From Gyrodactylus bullatarudis (lineage: Eukaryota; Platyhelminthes; Monogenea; Gyrodactylidea; Gyrodactylidae), in assembly GCA_012064415.1 (NCBI GenBank), contig SSNU01000109.1:52181-105518 (forward strand): a stretch of 53,338 nt of DNA, written 5' to 3'. Positions 18,696 to 31,000 of this stretch are shown piece by piece. How positions within the stretch are numbered: the first letter of the stretch is position 1; each line of letters starts with the position of its first letter. A program made the translations under genes and the position numbers. Under the pieces are notes generated by a model. The model saw only the letters and a list, made by a program, of their open reading frames with translations, searched no databases and was not told the origin of the DNA.

Positions 18696-19490
18696 ATGGA
18701 ATCTAGAGGTGGTTTTAGAGGAGGTTTCGGCGGACGTACTCGAGGAAGAGGAGGTCGTCGCGGACGTGGCGGACGTCGTGGTGATCGTAGAGGTGATAGA
18801 AGAGGAAAGGATAGCAAAGACTGGAAACCTCTAACTCAACTTGGTAGACTTGTGCAAGACGGTAAAATCTCTTCCCTTGAAGAAATCTACACCTTCAGTT
18901 TACCAATTAAAGAGGCAGAAATTATTGATACTCTTATTGGATCAAATCTCAAGGATGAAGTTCTAAAAATTTGCCCAGTTCAAAAGCAAACCTGTGCCGG
19001 TCAACGTACAAGATTCAAGGCTATTGTCGCTATGGGTGATAATCACGGTCACGTTGGTCTTGGTGTCAAATGTGCAAAGGAAGTTGCAACTGCTATTAGA
19101 GGAGCAATAACCCAAGCCAAATTATCCATAATTCCGGTTAGAAAGGGTTATTGGGGCAACAAAATTGGTACTCCTCACACTGTCCCATTCAAGACTAGCG
19201 GTAAATGTGGATCTGTTAATGTCAGACTCATCCCTGCACCAAGAGGTACTGGATTAGTTGCTGCTCCTGTCCCTAAAAAGCTTCTCTCCATGGCTGGTAT
19301 GGAAGATGTATACACCAGCGCCTCAGGACAAACCTCTACTTTAGGAAACTTTGCTAAAGCCACGTACTATGCTCTTAGATCTACTTTCGAATATCTCACT
19401 CCCGACTTGTGGGATACCAAAGTCACCCAGAAGCATCTTTACATTGAGCACGCAAATCACTTGTCGATGCAATCCAAGACTAAAGCTTAA
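18696..19490 (+). CDS. RPS2: 40S ribosomal protein S2 (uS5)
   Basis: Small-subunit protein uS5 at the mRNA entry channel, needed for decoding accuracy. A single uninterrupted 264-aa frame. The N-terminus is an RG-rich low-complexity tail ([20 protein letters not shown]), typical of animal RPS2 and a likely arginine-methylation target. The core shows [39 protein letters not shown]-like [58 protein letters not shown], and the C-terminal [10 protein letters not shown]. The lack of introns contrasts with the intron-rich neighbours. Following stretch 19491-19900 has no recognisable gene and must hold the RPS2 3' end and the kinase promoter. Confidence 0.98.
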   Translation: MESRGGFRGGFGGRTRGRGGRRGRGGRRGDRRGDRRGKDSKDWKPLTQLGRLVQDGKISSLEEIYTFSLPIKEAEIIDTLIGSNLKDEVLKICPVQKQTCAGQRTRFKAIVAMGDNHGHVGLGVKCAKEVATAIRGAITQAKLSIIPVRKGYWGNKIGTPHTVPFKTSGKCGSVNVRLIPAPRGTGLVAAPVPKKLLSMAGMEDVYTSASGQTSTLGNFAKATYYALRSTFEYLTPDLWDTKVTQKHLYIEHANHLSMQSKTKA

Positions 19491-19900
19491 ATATATATTT
19501 TTATCGGAATTCTATTCTCACTCCTGATTACTAAATATTATTAGAATCCTGCATTCAATGCACACAAATTAAAACCAAATCCTTCAAATTCTGAGTTTTG
19601 ATAAAAAATTGATTAGAACCCGATGAAGGTCCTTAAAGTTTTACTCAAATTTACGAATTATACCATAATAATAATAATTAAATAAGTAATACTAGTAATT
19701 GGTTATTACTTCCCGATTATTTAGAGATGTCAAAATTATTTTCAAGTTGAAAATTTCAATAGATCTTAAACAAATTTTCTAAAATAATCTTAGAATCTAT
19801 TTTTGTTTTGGTGAATATTTTATTTTAAATCTATCAATCAAAATGCTCTTTTGATACAATTTCTTCATGTTTGTAATGAATATTTTGGACAATTTACTCA

Positions 19901-22353
19901 ATGAATTTTGAACAAGAACTTAAAGTATCTAGAATGACCAAGTGGTCTTCTAGTAAATCTATATTCTTAAGAGATTCGTATAAATTGAGAGAATTTGTAT
20001 TGACTCCTACAAATCTTCTTTACTTTGATGTCAGTGGTAACAATCGAGGTAAAGAAAAAAGTCGCGTGAATCTTTCTTGTATTAAGTCTGTGGAAAATGT
20101 TAACGACGGTGAGATTGATGGACGATCAAATGTCTTTCAAGTTTCTTTTGTTGAAGAGAGAATTCCTGAATCATGGTTTGCAATTTATGTCATTGCTAAT
20201 AATACCAATGAAAGAGATGACTGGGTTGGCCTGCTGAGATTTTGTAAGAATTGAAAAAATATTTTTCTCTCCCATTGAATAATTATTTTATTCCTTTAGA
20301 TTCTAAGATTAGACAGGCAATATTTTTTCCGCGGTATCACCCAGGTGTCTGGAAGAAACCCGGACGATATAGTTGTTGTGATGACATTTGTCGAAAATCT
20401 CTTGGATGTGAAACAGCTACTGATTATAACCAGAATATTGAATCCCTTTCGGACAAAATAAAACGAACCAGTATTAGATCAAACATCGAAAGTGGTAATT
20501 TAGTTAATCTAGGAAAAAATATTCTTAATCAGGTAAATATAAATCTATATATTCCATTGAAAAATTAAAATGAACATTTTTCTCTCATTAGAGTCATATG
20601 AGTAATCCCATCGGACTGAAGAATAATCTGGGAGTTAATAATTCACATAGAAATTCTGCTCACTCAATAACGACGCCCATCAACTTTCAGGAAAAAAAGA
20701 TTATAATGAACACTAGCAAAAACGGTCAAAGTTTCAAATCAAGCCTTGTAAGTGGAACTAATTAAATCTTTGATGGCTCAATTTTGATCAGGTAAATTTC
20801 TCATTAGGACCTTGAAAATGATGAAAATATTGTAATTGCTGTTCACAATTACACTCCATTTCGAGAAAATCAGTTATCCCTTATTAAAGGGGAAAAATAT
20901 TTTGTTGTCGATAAAAGTAATGCTCATTGGTGGTATGTTAAAAATATATCTGGCCAAGCAGGCTACATTCCCACAAACTATGTTCAGAAGCCAGATTCTT
21001 TAAATTCTTTTGATTGGTATTACAAAGATATCACACGCCAACAAGCAGAGTCTATTTTGCTCGATGAAAATAGAGAAGGATGTTTCCTTGTTCGTGATTC
21101 GGTTTCAAAGAAAAATTCTTACACTCTATCTGTTACCTCGAAAGATCCAGATAAGTGAGTATAAAAAAAGCTTGAAAAGGCCTCTTTTAGCATTTAATTA
21201 TTTTTTTTCAGTCCAGGAAAATTCAAAGTCCATCATTATCGTATTCTCCGCACGGATAATGATCCAAATAATCGAATTGATTTCATAAACAACAACTCCT
21301 CGAACCTTCCCCTCTATTACTTATCTGAAAAGCATTCATTCCCAAAAATTTCCCAACTAATTCATTATCACAAGCACAATAGTGGAGGCTTAGTTGTCCG
21401 ACTTAGATCCCCGCCCATGAAAGATAGAGAATGTCCCACAACTGCTGGCATGAGTCTTGATGATTTTGAGCTTGATCCATCTGAGCTCATTATTGATAAG
21501 AATCCTATCGGCAAGGGACAATTCGGAGTTGTCAAGAAGGGAATGTTTAGAAATTTCCCAGTGGCAATTAAACAAATGGTTGAAGGAGCCATGAATGAAG
21601 AAGACTTTATTGAGGAGGCTAAAAATATGCGTTTCCTCAATCATCCCAATTTGGTCCAATTGTTTGGAGTTGTTCTAAGAAAGAGACCCATCATGATAAT
21701 CACCGAGTACATGGAGCATGGTTCTTTGAGAGATTTTCTCAAAAAATTCCAAAAGGAATACGAAAACAATTCACTCATTCTATCTGATATCTGTGCTCAA
21801 ATAGCTAACGGAATGGCATACCTAGAGAAAGAACAATATGTCCATCGAGATTTGGCAGCAAGGAATTGTCTTGTAAGTTCAATTTTTCCTTTCTTCATCA
21901 GTTTATATAAATTTTTATCAAAATTTCCATTCTCAGGTTAAGTCAATAAGCAGAAACTCGGTCTATGTCAAAGTAGCAGATTTTGGTATGGCTCGTTTTC
22001 TCATCGACAATGTATATGAACCGTCTGCCGGTACAAAGTTCCCTGTTCGTTGGGCTCCACCAGAAGTCTTTCAGTCAACATACACGGCTAAAGCTGATGT
22101 CTGGAGTTTCGGTGTCCTGATGTGGGAAATTTTCACTTGCTGTACTCTGAATCCGTATCCTGGTATGAATAATAGTCAAGTTTACAAGTTCATTGTCAAT
22201 GGTGGCAGGCTAGAGAAACCTGCTGTATGCAGCCAACAGTTTTATCTCCTAATGTTGGATTGCTGGAATTACGACTCCAGCTCAAGACCGGACTTTCAGA
22301 TAATTCGACAAACCCTCTGTAGTTACCTTGAACAGAATCTCGAAAACTTATAA
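19901..22353 (+). CDS. Tec-family non-receptor tyrosine kinase (PH-BTK-SH3-SH2-kinase)
   Basis: Cytoplasmic signalling kinase recruited to PIP3 membranes. Exons 19901-20243, 20300-20532, 20592-20747, 20808-21154, 21212-21872 and 21937-22353 (introns 56-66 nt) give 718 aa. Domains: PH about 1-118; BTK zinc motif (RYHPGVWKKPGRYSCCDDIC, then ...LGC) about 120-150; linker; SH3 about 249-306 (AVHNYTPFRENQLSL, AHWWYVKN, GYIPTNYV); SH2 about 310-420 (WYYKDITRQQAE, GCFLVRDS, LVVRLRSPP); kinase about 449-710. Kinase residues: GKGQFGVVKKG, VAIK, HRDLAARN, DFGMARF, activation-loop Tyr in DNVYEPSAGTKFPVRW, then APPE. All catalytic residues are present, so it should be active. The BTK motif has one extra residue between the His and the CC pair compared with human BTK. 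It is close to Tec/Btk/Itk, but I cannot pick an orthologue. Confidence 0.95.
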
Positions 22354-22525
22354 CCAAAATATGCTTTCGTTTATACTCTCATTCATTTACTACAACTACT
22401 ACAAACCACATCTGTTTGTCTATCCATCTCCAATGATGAACTTCAAAAATCTTTTTTTATTTTTTGATTTGTATATATTCACTTCGACAATCGATAATTA
22501 CTAATTTTTAATGATTAATCAATTT

Positions 22526-22560
22526 ATTCTTCTCTCTCTATATCTCTCTCTATCTCATCT
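22526..22560. repeat. CT-rich microsatellite between convergent genes
   Basis: A (TCTC/TATC)-rich run lies just beyond the sphingosine-1-phosphate lyase stop codon (22555-22557) and overlaps it. It is the shared 3' region of two convergent genes. Confidence 0.6.
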
Positions 22561-24500
22561 AGGAGTTGAATACCAGGCATCTAGTAAGCCAGAGGCCAGA
22601 GTCACTATCAAACTTCTATCTGGTATAGTCTGACTGGAACCATACAAAGCAGCCATTCCGGTAGGTTTACTGTTCTTGTCCAACATGAGCTTGGCTGCAA
22701 TTGATTTGACATCCCTAATGAATTCTTTATCGGCATCATTAATTGTTTGCTTTCCAGTAACACAGAGATGTACTGAAGAGGGAAATTGTAAAACATTCAA
22801 GCACCATAAGCGACCAGATGGACCTTCACCCTTGGATAAATGTTCATTCAGTTGAAATATATTGAATACATCACTTGTGAATCCGACGACACTCAACTTT
22901 GGATCGCCCATTACTCTGAGACCTGGTATTTTCGATATTCTATTTATGAAATAATTGGACTTTAACATTCCAAAGTTTAGTTGGAAAAAAAGTAACAAAC
23001 TCTTTTTTAATGTAACGTGCTGTTGAAATAATTTCTCGTGTGGATTTAACATAACCCTCTCTACCAAAGTATAGCATTGAAGCCCATGTCAGAGCAATTA
23101 GAGAGCCAGGTCTGCTACCTAATGGATGAACAAATTATTTATTCACCTGCCACAGTGGGACATGCGTAAACTCCACCAGTCCAATCTGGCTCAACAAAAA
23201 ACTGTTCTTTTCTAATCTCTTTATTCTTATACATTATCACAGATGTTCCTTTTGGCGCAAATCCGTACTGAAAGAATAAAACCTTAAAATGTCTTACCTT
23301 GTGAGTATCACAGGAAATACTTGTCACTCCTGGTAGCCGAAAATCGAATATTTCATCAACAGCATATCCAGCATCATTTGCAAATGGTATCAGGAACCCT
23401 CCCAAACAAGCATCCACATGGACAGGTATTTTGTACTTGATTCCAATCTAAAAATGCTTAAAAATTCAATCTTACATTCGATATTTCTTCAACGGGATCA
23501 ATAATTCCATGAGCGAATGACGGAGCTGATGCCACAATCTGAAGAATAGATGGATCAAATTTAACCTCTAACCATGCATGTTGATTCATTTATACTGGAG
23601 ATAACTTCGCTAGTTATCATTTTTCCCGTAATCTTGTCACATTCAACATAAATGACATCCATTTCAAAATAGTCTGCTGCTTTATTGAACGCGGCATGGG
23701 CTGACTTGGCAATTATCCTATGATCAGAATATAGAATATTTAAACCAACATGTTGGGTCGTTTGATTCCTCTTTTAACAGCTAGTCTCTTGTAAGCTCTG
23801 CATGCCATTATTATGCTTTCAGTTCCACCTGAAGTCATCTGGAAAATAATTACTCAAATCTTACCGTTCCGCAAGTATCCGAATTTCCATTATACATGGA
23901 CAAAACCATTCTAACTACTTCTGCTTCCATTATTCTGACATCAGGAAATATATCTGGATGCAGAGGATTACACCACATGAATTTCCCAAACAAATCTGTC
24001 ATTAGATTATCCAGATTTTTATCTGATCCATAAACTGTACCGGAAACAATTCCTTTATCAATATCAATGTTTCTGTATGAAATGTATTTATTCGTCAAAG
24101 CCATAATTCTAGACTATTTTAATAATTCTACGGAATACCTGAGTAAAGCCTTTCTGTGGCAGTTCCTTAGTATATACAAAATTTTCCTTTGCATGAACAG
24201 AGTTATAAAGATTCTTGAGATTTTGATTGATTTTACTTTTTAAAATCATGTTGAACGGAGGTAAAAGCACTAAAAATTTGAAAGCTTTTGACTTGATTGA
24301 TTCATTGTCTGAATAATGATTATAAGAGAATTACCTATCTTATCATTGTTATCTGAGAAATAAACTATCAGCTGCGAAAGAATAATCGAGATCAGGCTGA
24401 AGTTGATTATTGTAAAATCACTGTTGTATGGGTCTGACAAAATTTTGAGACCCGTGATAAATGAGTCGCTCAATAGATTTGATAAGAAAATATGTTCCAT
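22555..24500 (-). CDS. SGPL1: Sphingosine-1-phosphate lyase
   Basis: PLP-dependent ER-membrane enzyme that cleaves sphingosine-1-phosphate to hexadecenal and phosphoethanolamine, the exit step of sphingolipid breakdown. Ten exons: 24500-24335, 24308-24139, 24113-23865, 23838-23750, 23717-23573, 23538-23476, 23447-23298, 23267-23147, 23118-23001, 22939-22555; nine introns of 25-61 nt, most 25-34. Total 551 aa (human 568). A single N-terminal membrane segment ([20 protein letters not shown]) precedes the catalytic domain: [68 protein letters not shown], the PLP lysine in [35 protein letters not shown]. All phases agree. The start codon is 524 bp from the divergent SLC16 gene. Confidence 0.95.
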
Positions 24501-25024
24501 CTTGATTAATTATGATTATTATACAATAAAGTCTTGACCAATACTGACAATTTAGCAGATTAGAATCGAAAATGTACTTACTTAAATTAGTTAAACAAAA
24601 ACAAAGTTTAAAAATAATTTTGTTTAATTTCTAGCGATATCAACCTGTAACTTTCAAATCTTTCATAAATATAAATCTATTCGTCTACTTATTATTAATT
24701 ACAAGTAGAAATGATCTTGATTAGAATATATTTTTAAAATTAAATTAAAATATTTAATAATCTAATTTTTAAAATGAGATAGTGAGTAGAGTTCAATACT
24801 GATACAGTGTCAATGTATACTTTTGTACAAAATTAATTACCATTGAGAATCTTTAGATATTAATAAAATAACTGGAATATGAATAATCATTTTCCTAGTT
24901 TTAATTGGTTGGAAATTATCCAATCAAAAAATATTTTAAAAATCTTCATTGAGAATTTATATTTTTTCCTCTCATCGATTCTCACGTGAAATTCCACGTC
25001 TTTTCAGCAAAAGGCTTACGCTTG
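24501..25024. other. Intergenic, divergent promoter region of SGPL1 and SLC16
   Basis: AT-rich stretch between two divergent start codons. I see no gene, repeat copy or clear core-promoter element in it. Confidence 0.4.
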
Positions 25025-28000
25025 ATGCAGTCTTCAAGAATGTAGGTCAATTTTTCAAACCTAAATGAGATTAAATTTAAACGCCATTTTTAAAGAAAAG
25101 AACAGGATGTGACAATTGCAAGTATCGTGGATGTCAACTCAACAAAGTTGGAGGATTTAAAGGTGAGAAAAAATTTATTAAAACCCAAATTAAAAAAATT
25201 TCCAATTAATAATCAACTGCGATTGGCTTTATAATAGTGTTTAATCGATTGTCTATCCGTATTGTCAATGATCAAAAATATTTTTAAAAGAATTAGTTCA
25301 AAATTATTTAGTTATAGCTTACAAATTGTAAGTCACAATGAAAGATAGTGAATATTTAGTGAATATTATTTAGTAAATAATATTTACTATTTATTTTAAA
25401 TTACAATCTGTTTGAACGAACTTGATAGATATTTCTTATGAACTTTATCGTTTTTATTAGTTAAATATGCAGGAGTTTACATTGCAGGTATACTTACATA
25501 TACGTCCGAATGACTCATAGAGATATTCATCATTGGTCATTTTATAAAAAGAATTTTATAAGAGAAATATATATGCTACATCATTTTTGGTCCATGAGAA
25601 AGAAAACGCTTTATTTTTTCTTTATTTTATTTGTTATAAAGGTTAAATTCGGTTTAGGGAAATATTTATGGGTAATTAACACATAAGCTATCAAATTACA
25701 TCGAACGGTGATCATATTTTCTTAACCTGTAACCTCTTTTACGGACAAAATAGAGAAAAAAGAGGTGTGTTCTTTCTCATGGACCAAAAGTGATGGAAAA
25801 CTGTACAATCAATGTGGAAACTCCCCTCAGTGTATATGTTACCGTGAGTTTGGGAAATCAGTGAGTGTTGGCAATTCACTAGTGTATGTTGGTAATCAGT
25901 GTGAAATTAGTGAATCTAGCTAATAAGCCTCTATTACCCAAACTCACTGAGATAGTCAGTGAATTCATCAGCTCAACCAATTGATTAAAATTAATGAGAA
26001 AAAATGAATTATTTATTTATTGCCAAAAAGAAGAGAATGATGGCATCTTGAGTTACATAAAACTTGATTCTTTTTACATTTACAGGTGAGTGTTCTACAA
26101 TTTCTAATACAATTACATTTGAATATTCCTTGTCCATTTGCAAGGGAAAATTTTGCATTCTTCATATTTGGCCAAAATACTTTTAGAGAATTTATGACCT
26201 TATTGACGAACTCTCGACCATTATCCCTCTGAAGGATGTCAGGGGAACCAAAAGTTGAAAAAATTCTTTTTAGAACCTCAGCGACGCTTTCAGCCTTCTT
26301 ATTCCTGAGTGGATAAATATTCACGAATTTAGTCAAATGGTCTTGGTACACAAGAATAAATTTATAATCCCCATCAGGATTCGATTGAAAATCGATAAAA
26401 TCAACTTGTGCTCTTGAATTGAAATTTTCAGAAATGATTGGCTTTACGACTAATTTCTTATTGCGGGAACCTTTTGACTTTTGACAAGTGATACACAGAT
26501 TCAAAAACTTCTGGATTTGAGAGTATGTAATATTCTTCCATTTCACTCTTATATCGTAGACCATTCGATCTCGGCCACCGTGTCCAGTTTTAAGATGGGC
26601 CTCATAAAGAATATCGAAAACGTCTTCTTGAGCAGCATATCTGATTACCTTGTTTGAATCGAGACTTCTTGGTTTAATAAGAAACCTCTTTCCCTCTTCT
26701 ATATAGTCGTATTTTTTAAGAAGCTTAAAATCCTGTGGAACTTTGGAGCATGAGTTGCTTTTGAGAAGCAATATCCGGTCGATCATGGTGTCTATTTCTA
26801 ATTTTGACAATAGAGATGATAATTTGTGGTAGATTTTATTTCTTCTAGATATTCGTCGAATTTTAATCGCCAGGCTTTGACGTCCATTTTTAAACCGATT
26901 ATATTTTGAATGAAGTAAATTCACTGAAAAAGTGACAATACCCTTGACAAAGCCAATGGGAATAAAAAAATATAAAAGGTGTATAAAATTTTTATTTGTA
27001 GTATAAAAAGAATTTCGTATTGAGGGCTTGAACTTCAATGAACTTTGATTTTGAAAATTTTCCTTCGAAAATCAATCCCTCAGACATACATTTCCTACAA
27101 CTCACTGACATTCTCAGTGAGTTTGGGTAATAAGGGCTTATTAGCTAGATTCACTAAAGTCACACTGATTACCAACATACACTAGTGAATTGCCAACACT
27201 CACTGATTTCCCAAACTCACGATAACATATACACTGACCGTCAGTGTGTACACTGATGACCAGAACCATCAATGTGTACACTGAGTTTCCACTTTGAGGG
27301 TCATAACCGTCAGTTTATACACTGATCGTCAATGTGGAAACTCGACTGTACACATTAATCGTCAGTGTGTACACTGATTTTGTGTGAATACATCAATGTG
27401 GAATCTAATCTATTTCTCACATAGAAAAAGATTTTAAGATAGAATACTTAACTATTAATTAAATTATGGAAGAATATAAGCATTATTTATTAATGCATGG
27501 TACCTAGAGTGACACAAAACATTATCCTCTCGACATTTGCATCACTTGCTTTTACAGCCTGTTAAGTATTCGCATCGAAGCATACCATAATATCTGCTGT
27601 TTGATCCTAATTTCACTTCAGATCTTATATCGCATATGTCACTGATATAAAAATTCCCCCAGATACTCAACTGGCCTCTTGAAAATAAGCTTTATATTAA
27701 TCCAACTATGGTTTCTATCTAGTAAAGACTAAAGAGGTCTTTGTGAGTGATGAAATCGATCAAATTTGAAGAGTCTTTTTGAGTCAATCTCTGGAATCTT
27801 CGAGGTCATATTTGTCCCTTCTTTGCTACTTCATGCAGTTTGTTTAATCATCTTTATAGCTTTGGTCTTGATTTCTTGTGAGGAACCATCGTCAAGTTAA
27901 GTTCTATAAAAAGATAATTCGAGAAGCTTGAGTTTTGACTACTCACAGGTTGCGAATACTTATGAAAAAATACTTATTTAGTGTAATAACGAAAATATTA

Positions 28001-31000
28001 TCCTAAAAATCTTTTTCTAGGTGAGAAATAGATTAGTTTCCACATTGATGCATTCACACAAAATCAGTGTACACACTGACGATTAATGTGTACAGTCGAG
28101 TTTCCACATTGACGATCAGTGTATATGTTGCAATCGATTTATAGAACTCGATAGTTATACATAATCTTCGCCGATTATGTACAATAATCAAGCCTCTGAT
28201 CATTATATATAATTCTTATCTTGAATGAAGAAAAACTCTGACGATTATATATAACTCTCGTCTGATAAGTCTGGGGTAGTAACAAATATGCCTATCATAC
28301 ACAGAGTCATGAAAAATTCAAAATTAAGGTAATTGCGAGAGATAAATTGATTTTTTATGTTTTTTTTCCAGATCTGAAAAATTCCTTATATATTATGAGA
28401 TTGGAAAAAATAAAAATTCCAAACCTGTATATGTTTCCTTTTAACTTTTTAGCGAATGGATTAAACTTTAAATTTGTGTCGATCGATATGACATTGTGTG
28501 GATTTTCTAAATTGATGCTTAATAAAATAATTGCTCAAATTTTTTAAAGATTTCTGTGGAAATTTTGGTATTTCTGGACAAAGAAGATAAGATTATTCAA
28601 AATTTTAGAGAGCTTGCCAGACTGATTTTTTTAAATAAAGAAAAACAGTATGAATTCTCGAATTTTTCATCAAGAAATTGAATTTGATCAAGATTTTTCC
28701 GGAATCTAGATCGTTAGCTCAACACTCAAGAAATATAAAATAGCTTTAGAAAGAGAACATGTTACAGACATTGTCAAACCATAGTATTAGGAGATGTGCG
28801 AGTACTTGGTTAGTGTACAATATTGAGTATAAAGAGTATAAAAGATAGGCACTATTCTATTTAAAAAGAATGAATCGGAGCTTATACCTGTAGTTCTTCA
28901 TAATAAGAATAGGTACACCATACCTCATTTGTCTTTTGGGTTAACATGTATGTAGAACCCCTGACTTTTTATCAGACGAGAGTTATATATAATCGTCAGA
29001 GTTTTTCTTCATTCAAGATAAGAATTATATATAATGATCAGAGGCTTATTATTATATTTTTTCATATAAAACATAACTTACCTGAATCAGCTGATCTAAA
29101 TTGTTGAAGAATTCCCCATCTACAATCTAGAGTAATAAGCCCATGTGTATAGCCACTCCTTGTGTTCGAAATTTCTCCTACAACTTATTTATTAAAGATA
29201 TACAATGGATAAGTTCAAACTAAACACTAAAGTAATGAAATTCTACTTTTTTTTCTCAAGAGTGATTGAAATAGAGTAAAGTTGGAAGAAATAAGAGACA
29301 TTACCAACTAAATGTGTCAATAACTGTAATAAAAGCGGATTCAGATTATTAATTTAAATAATTCCCTCAAGTATAGTGATCCTTTTTTATTACAGCTCAT
29401 TCGTCCTGATACTGATCCAGAAGCATTCATTCCCCTGGCTCCAGATGGGGGATATGGCTATGTAGTACTTTTTGCTTCTTTTATGATAATTTTTATTGTC
29501 GACGGAATTGTTTATTCATTTGGATTGCTGTTATCAGAGATAATCGATATTTTTGATGTTAACACTAGCCAGGCAGCGCTTATTGGATCACTCTTTACAG
29601 GATTACTCCAATCTATTGGTAAATTGTTGGACTAAACCTTTTTTTCAAGCCCCCCTTTCTGCATCCCTGATCAATACATTTGACTCAAGGAAGGTTTGCA
29701 TGCTTGGTAGTTTACTCGGAGGAATTTCCTTCATGATTCCAACATATGCTAGTGGCTACTATGAGGTGTTGGGGTTTTATGGAATCTCTGCAGGCATTTT
29801 TATTGGCATAGCCTATTTACCACCATTGATCATTGTTAATTCATACTTTGAGAAGAAACGTGGCATGGCCACTGGGATTCTATTCACTGGTAGTGCCTTT
29901 GGATGTCTGGCATTAGTTCCTCTAAACGAGATGGTTCTTCAAGTATTTGAAAATTCCCCTTAATCTTTTAGAAATTCGGATTGAAAATTACATTTTGCTT
30001 TCAAGCTTGTATGATGTTGAATTGTGTCTTATTTGGCAGCCTGATGAGACCACTGAAGCCTCTTGTTACATTGAAACCATATAAAATGAAAATGTTTGAA
30101 GAGGAATCGAAAATCGAGTCTACCAAGGATCAAGTTGGTCTCATCTACGCTGGGATGAAGGATTTGGTGGGAAAGGATAATCTGATCAGCTCCTCCTTGT
30201 CTATGCACAGAAGTCGACTTGGCAATGATGAACTGAATGGTAAGGTCTCTTCGAATCATAATTCCTAGCGTACGTTATGTCAAATGATCTATCATCGAAA
30301 TTGTTCATTTTGTCTAATTGTGACTTGACAAAATCAAAGGTTCAAGTTGCAAAGATGATCAATCGGGATGCTGTCACAGATGGAACTACCAATGAAATTG
30401 AGGAGACCGTCCTCCTCGAATTGCCCGATGAAGGCATGGAATTAAAGGACTACTCTCGGCCAATGTACAGAAAGGATATTATGCTTCCGTGAGTCAATAT
30501 TATCCTAATTAAACAAGCAATCTGTTGTACATTTTTAACTTGCTCATCACAAAAAATGTAGGCTTGTGATAAATTTTGACTTTTGGCTTGTCAGTAGAAA
30601 AAAATTAAAATTTCAGGGGTGTAAAAAATCAGCTTTAACCCTGAGAAATTTTTTTCAGAACTAACATCCAATCTTTGATTTGTGAATACGCTGATTACAA
30701 ATTTACAGCTGTCTTAACGCAATTATTTTTGATTATTATCCAAATTTCAAAAGTACTCTGTTGTACATTTTTAATTTGCACATCAAAAAATAGGTTTGTG
30801 ATAAATATTATTATTTGATCCGAAAATTTGTTACATATCTTGAAAGCTTTAGCAGATTGTATATTCGAATTCTAAAGTTATGATTTCTCGATAAGAGCTA
30901 TCTTAAACGAAGTATCTTCTGAAGCTTAGATGAACAATAATGAGTTGCTAAAATGATCTATGTGATCTAGTAATAACTCAGTGGAACTTTAAGGGTAAAA

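Noticed and set aside
27340..28130. CRISPR-like array of CAGTGT repeats
   Set aside because: Eukaryotic context; units are irregular, palindromic and part of transposon ends.
28347..28547. 66-codon open frame as a gene
   Set aside because: Lies inside a non-autonomous inverted-repeat element, with no motif and biased AT-rich composition.
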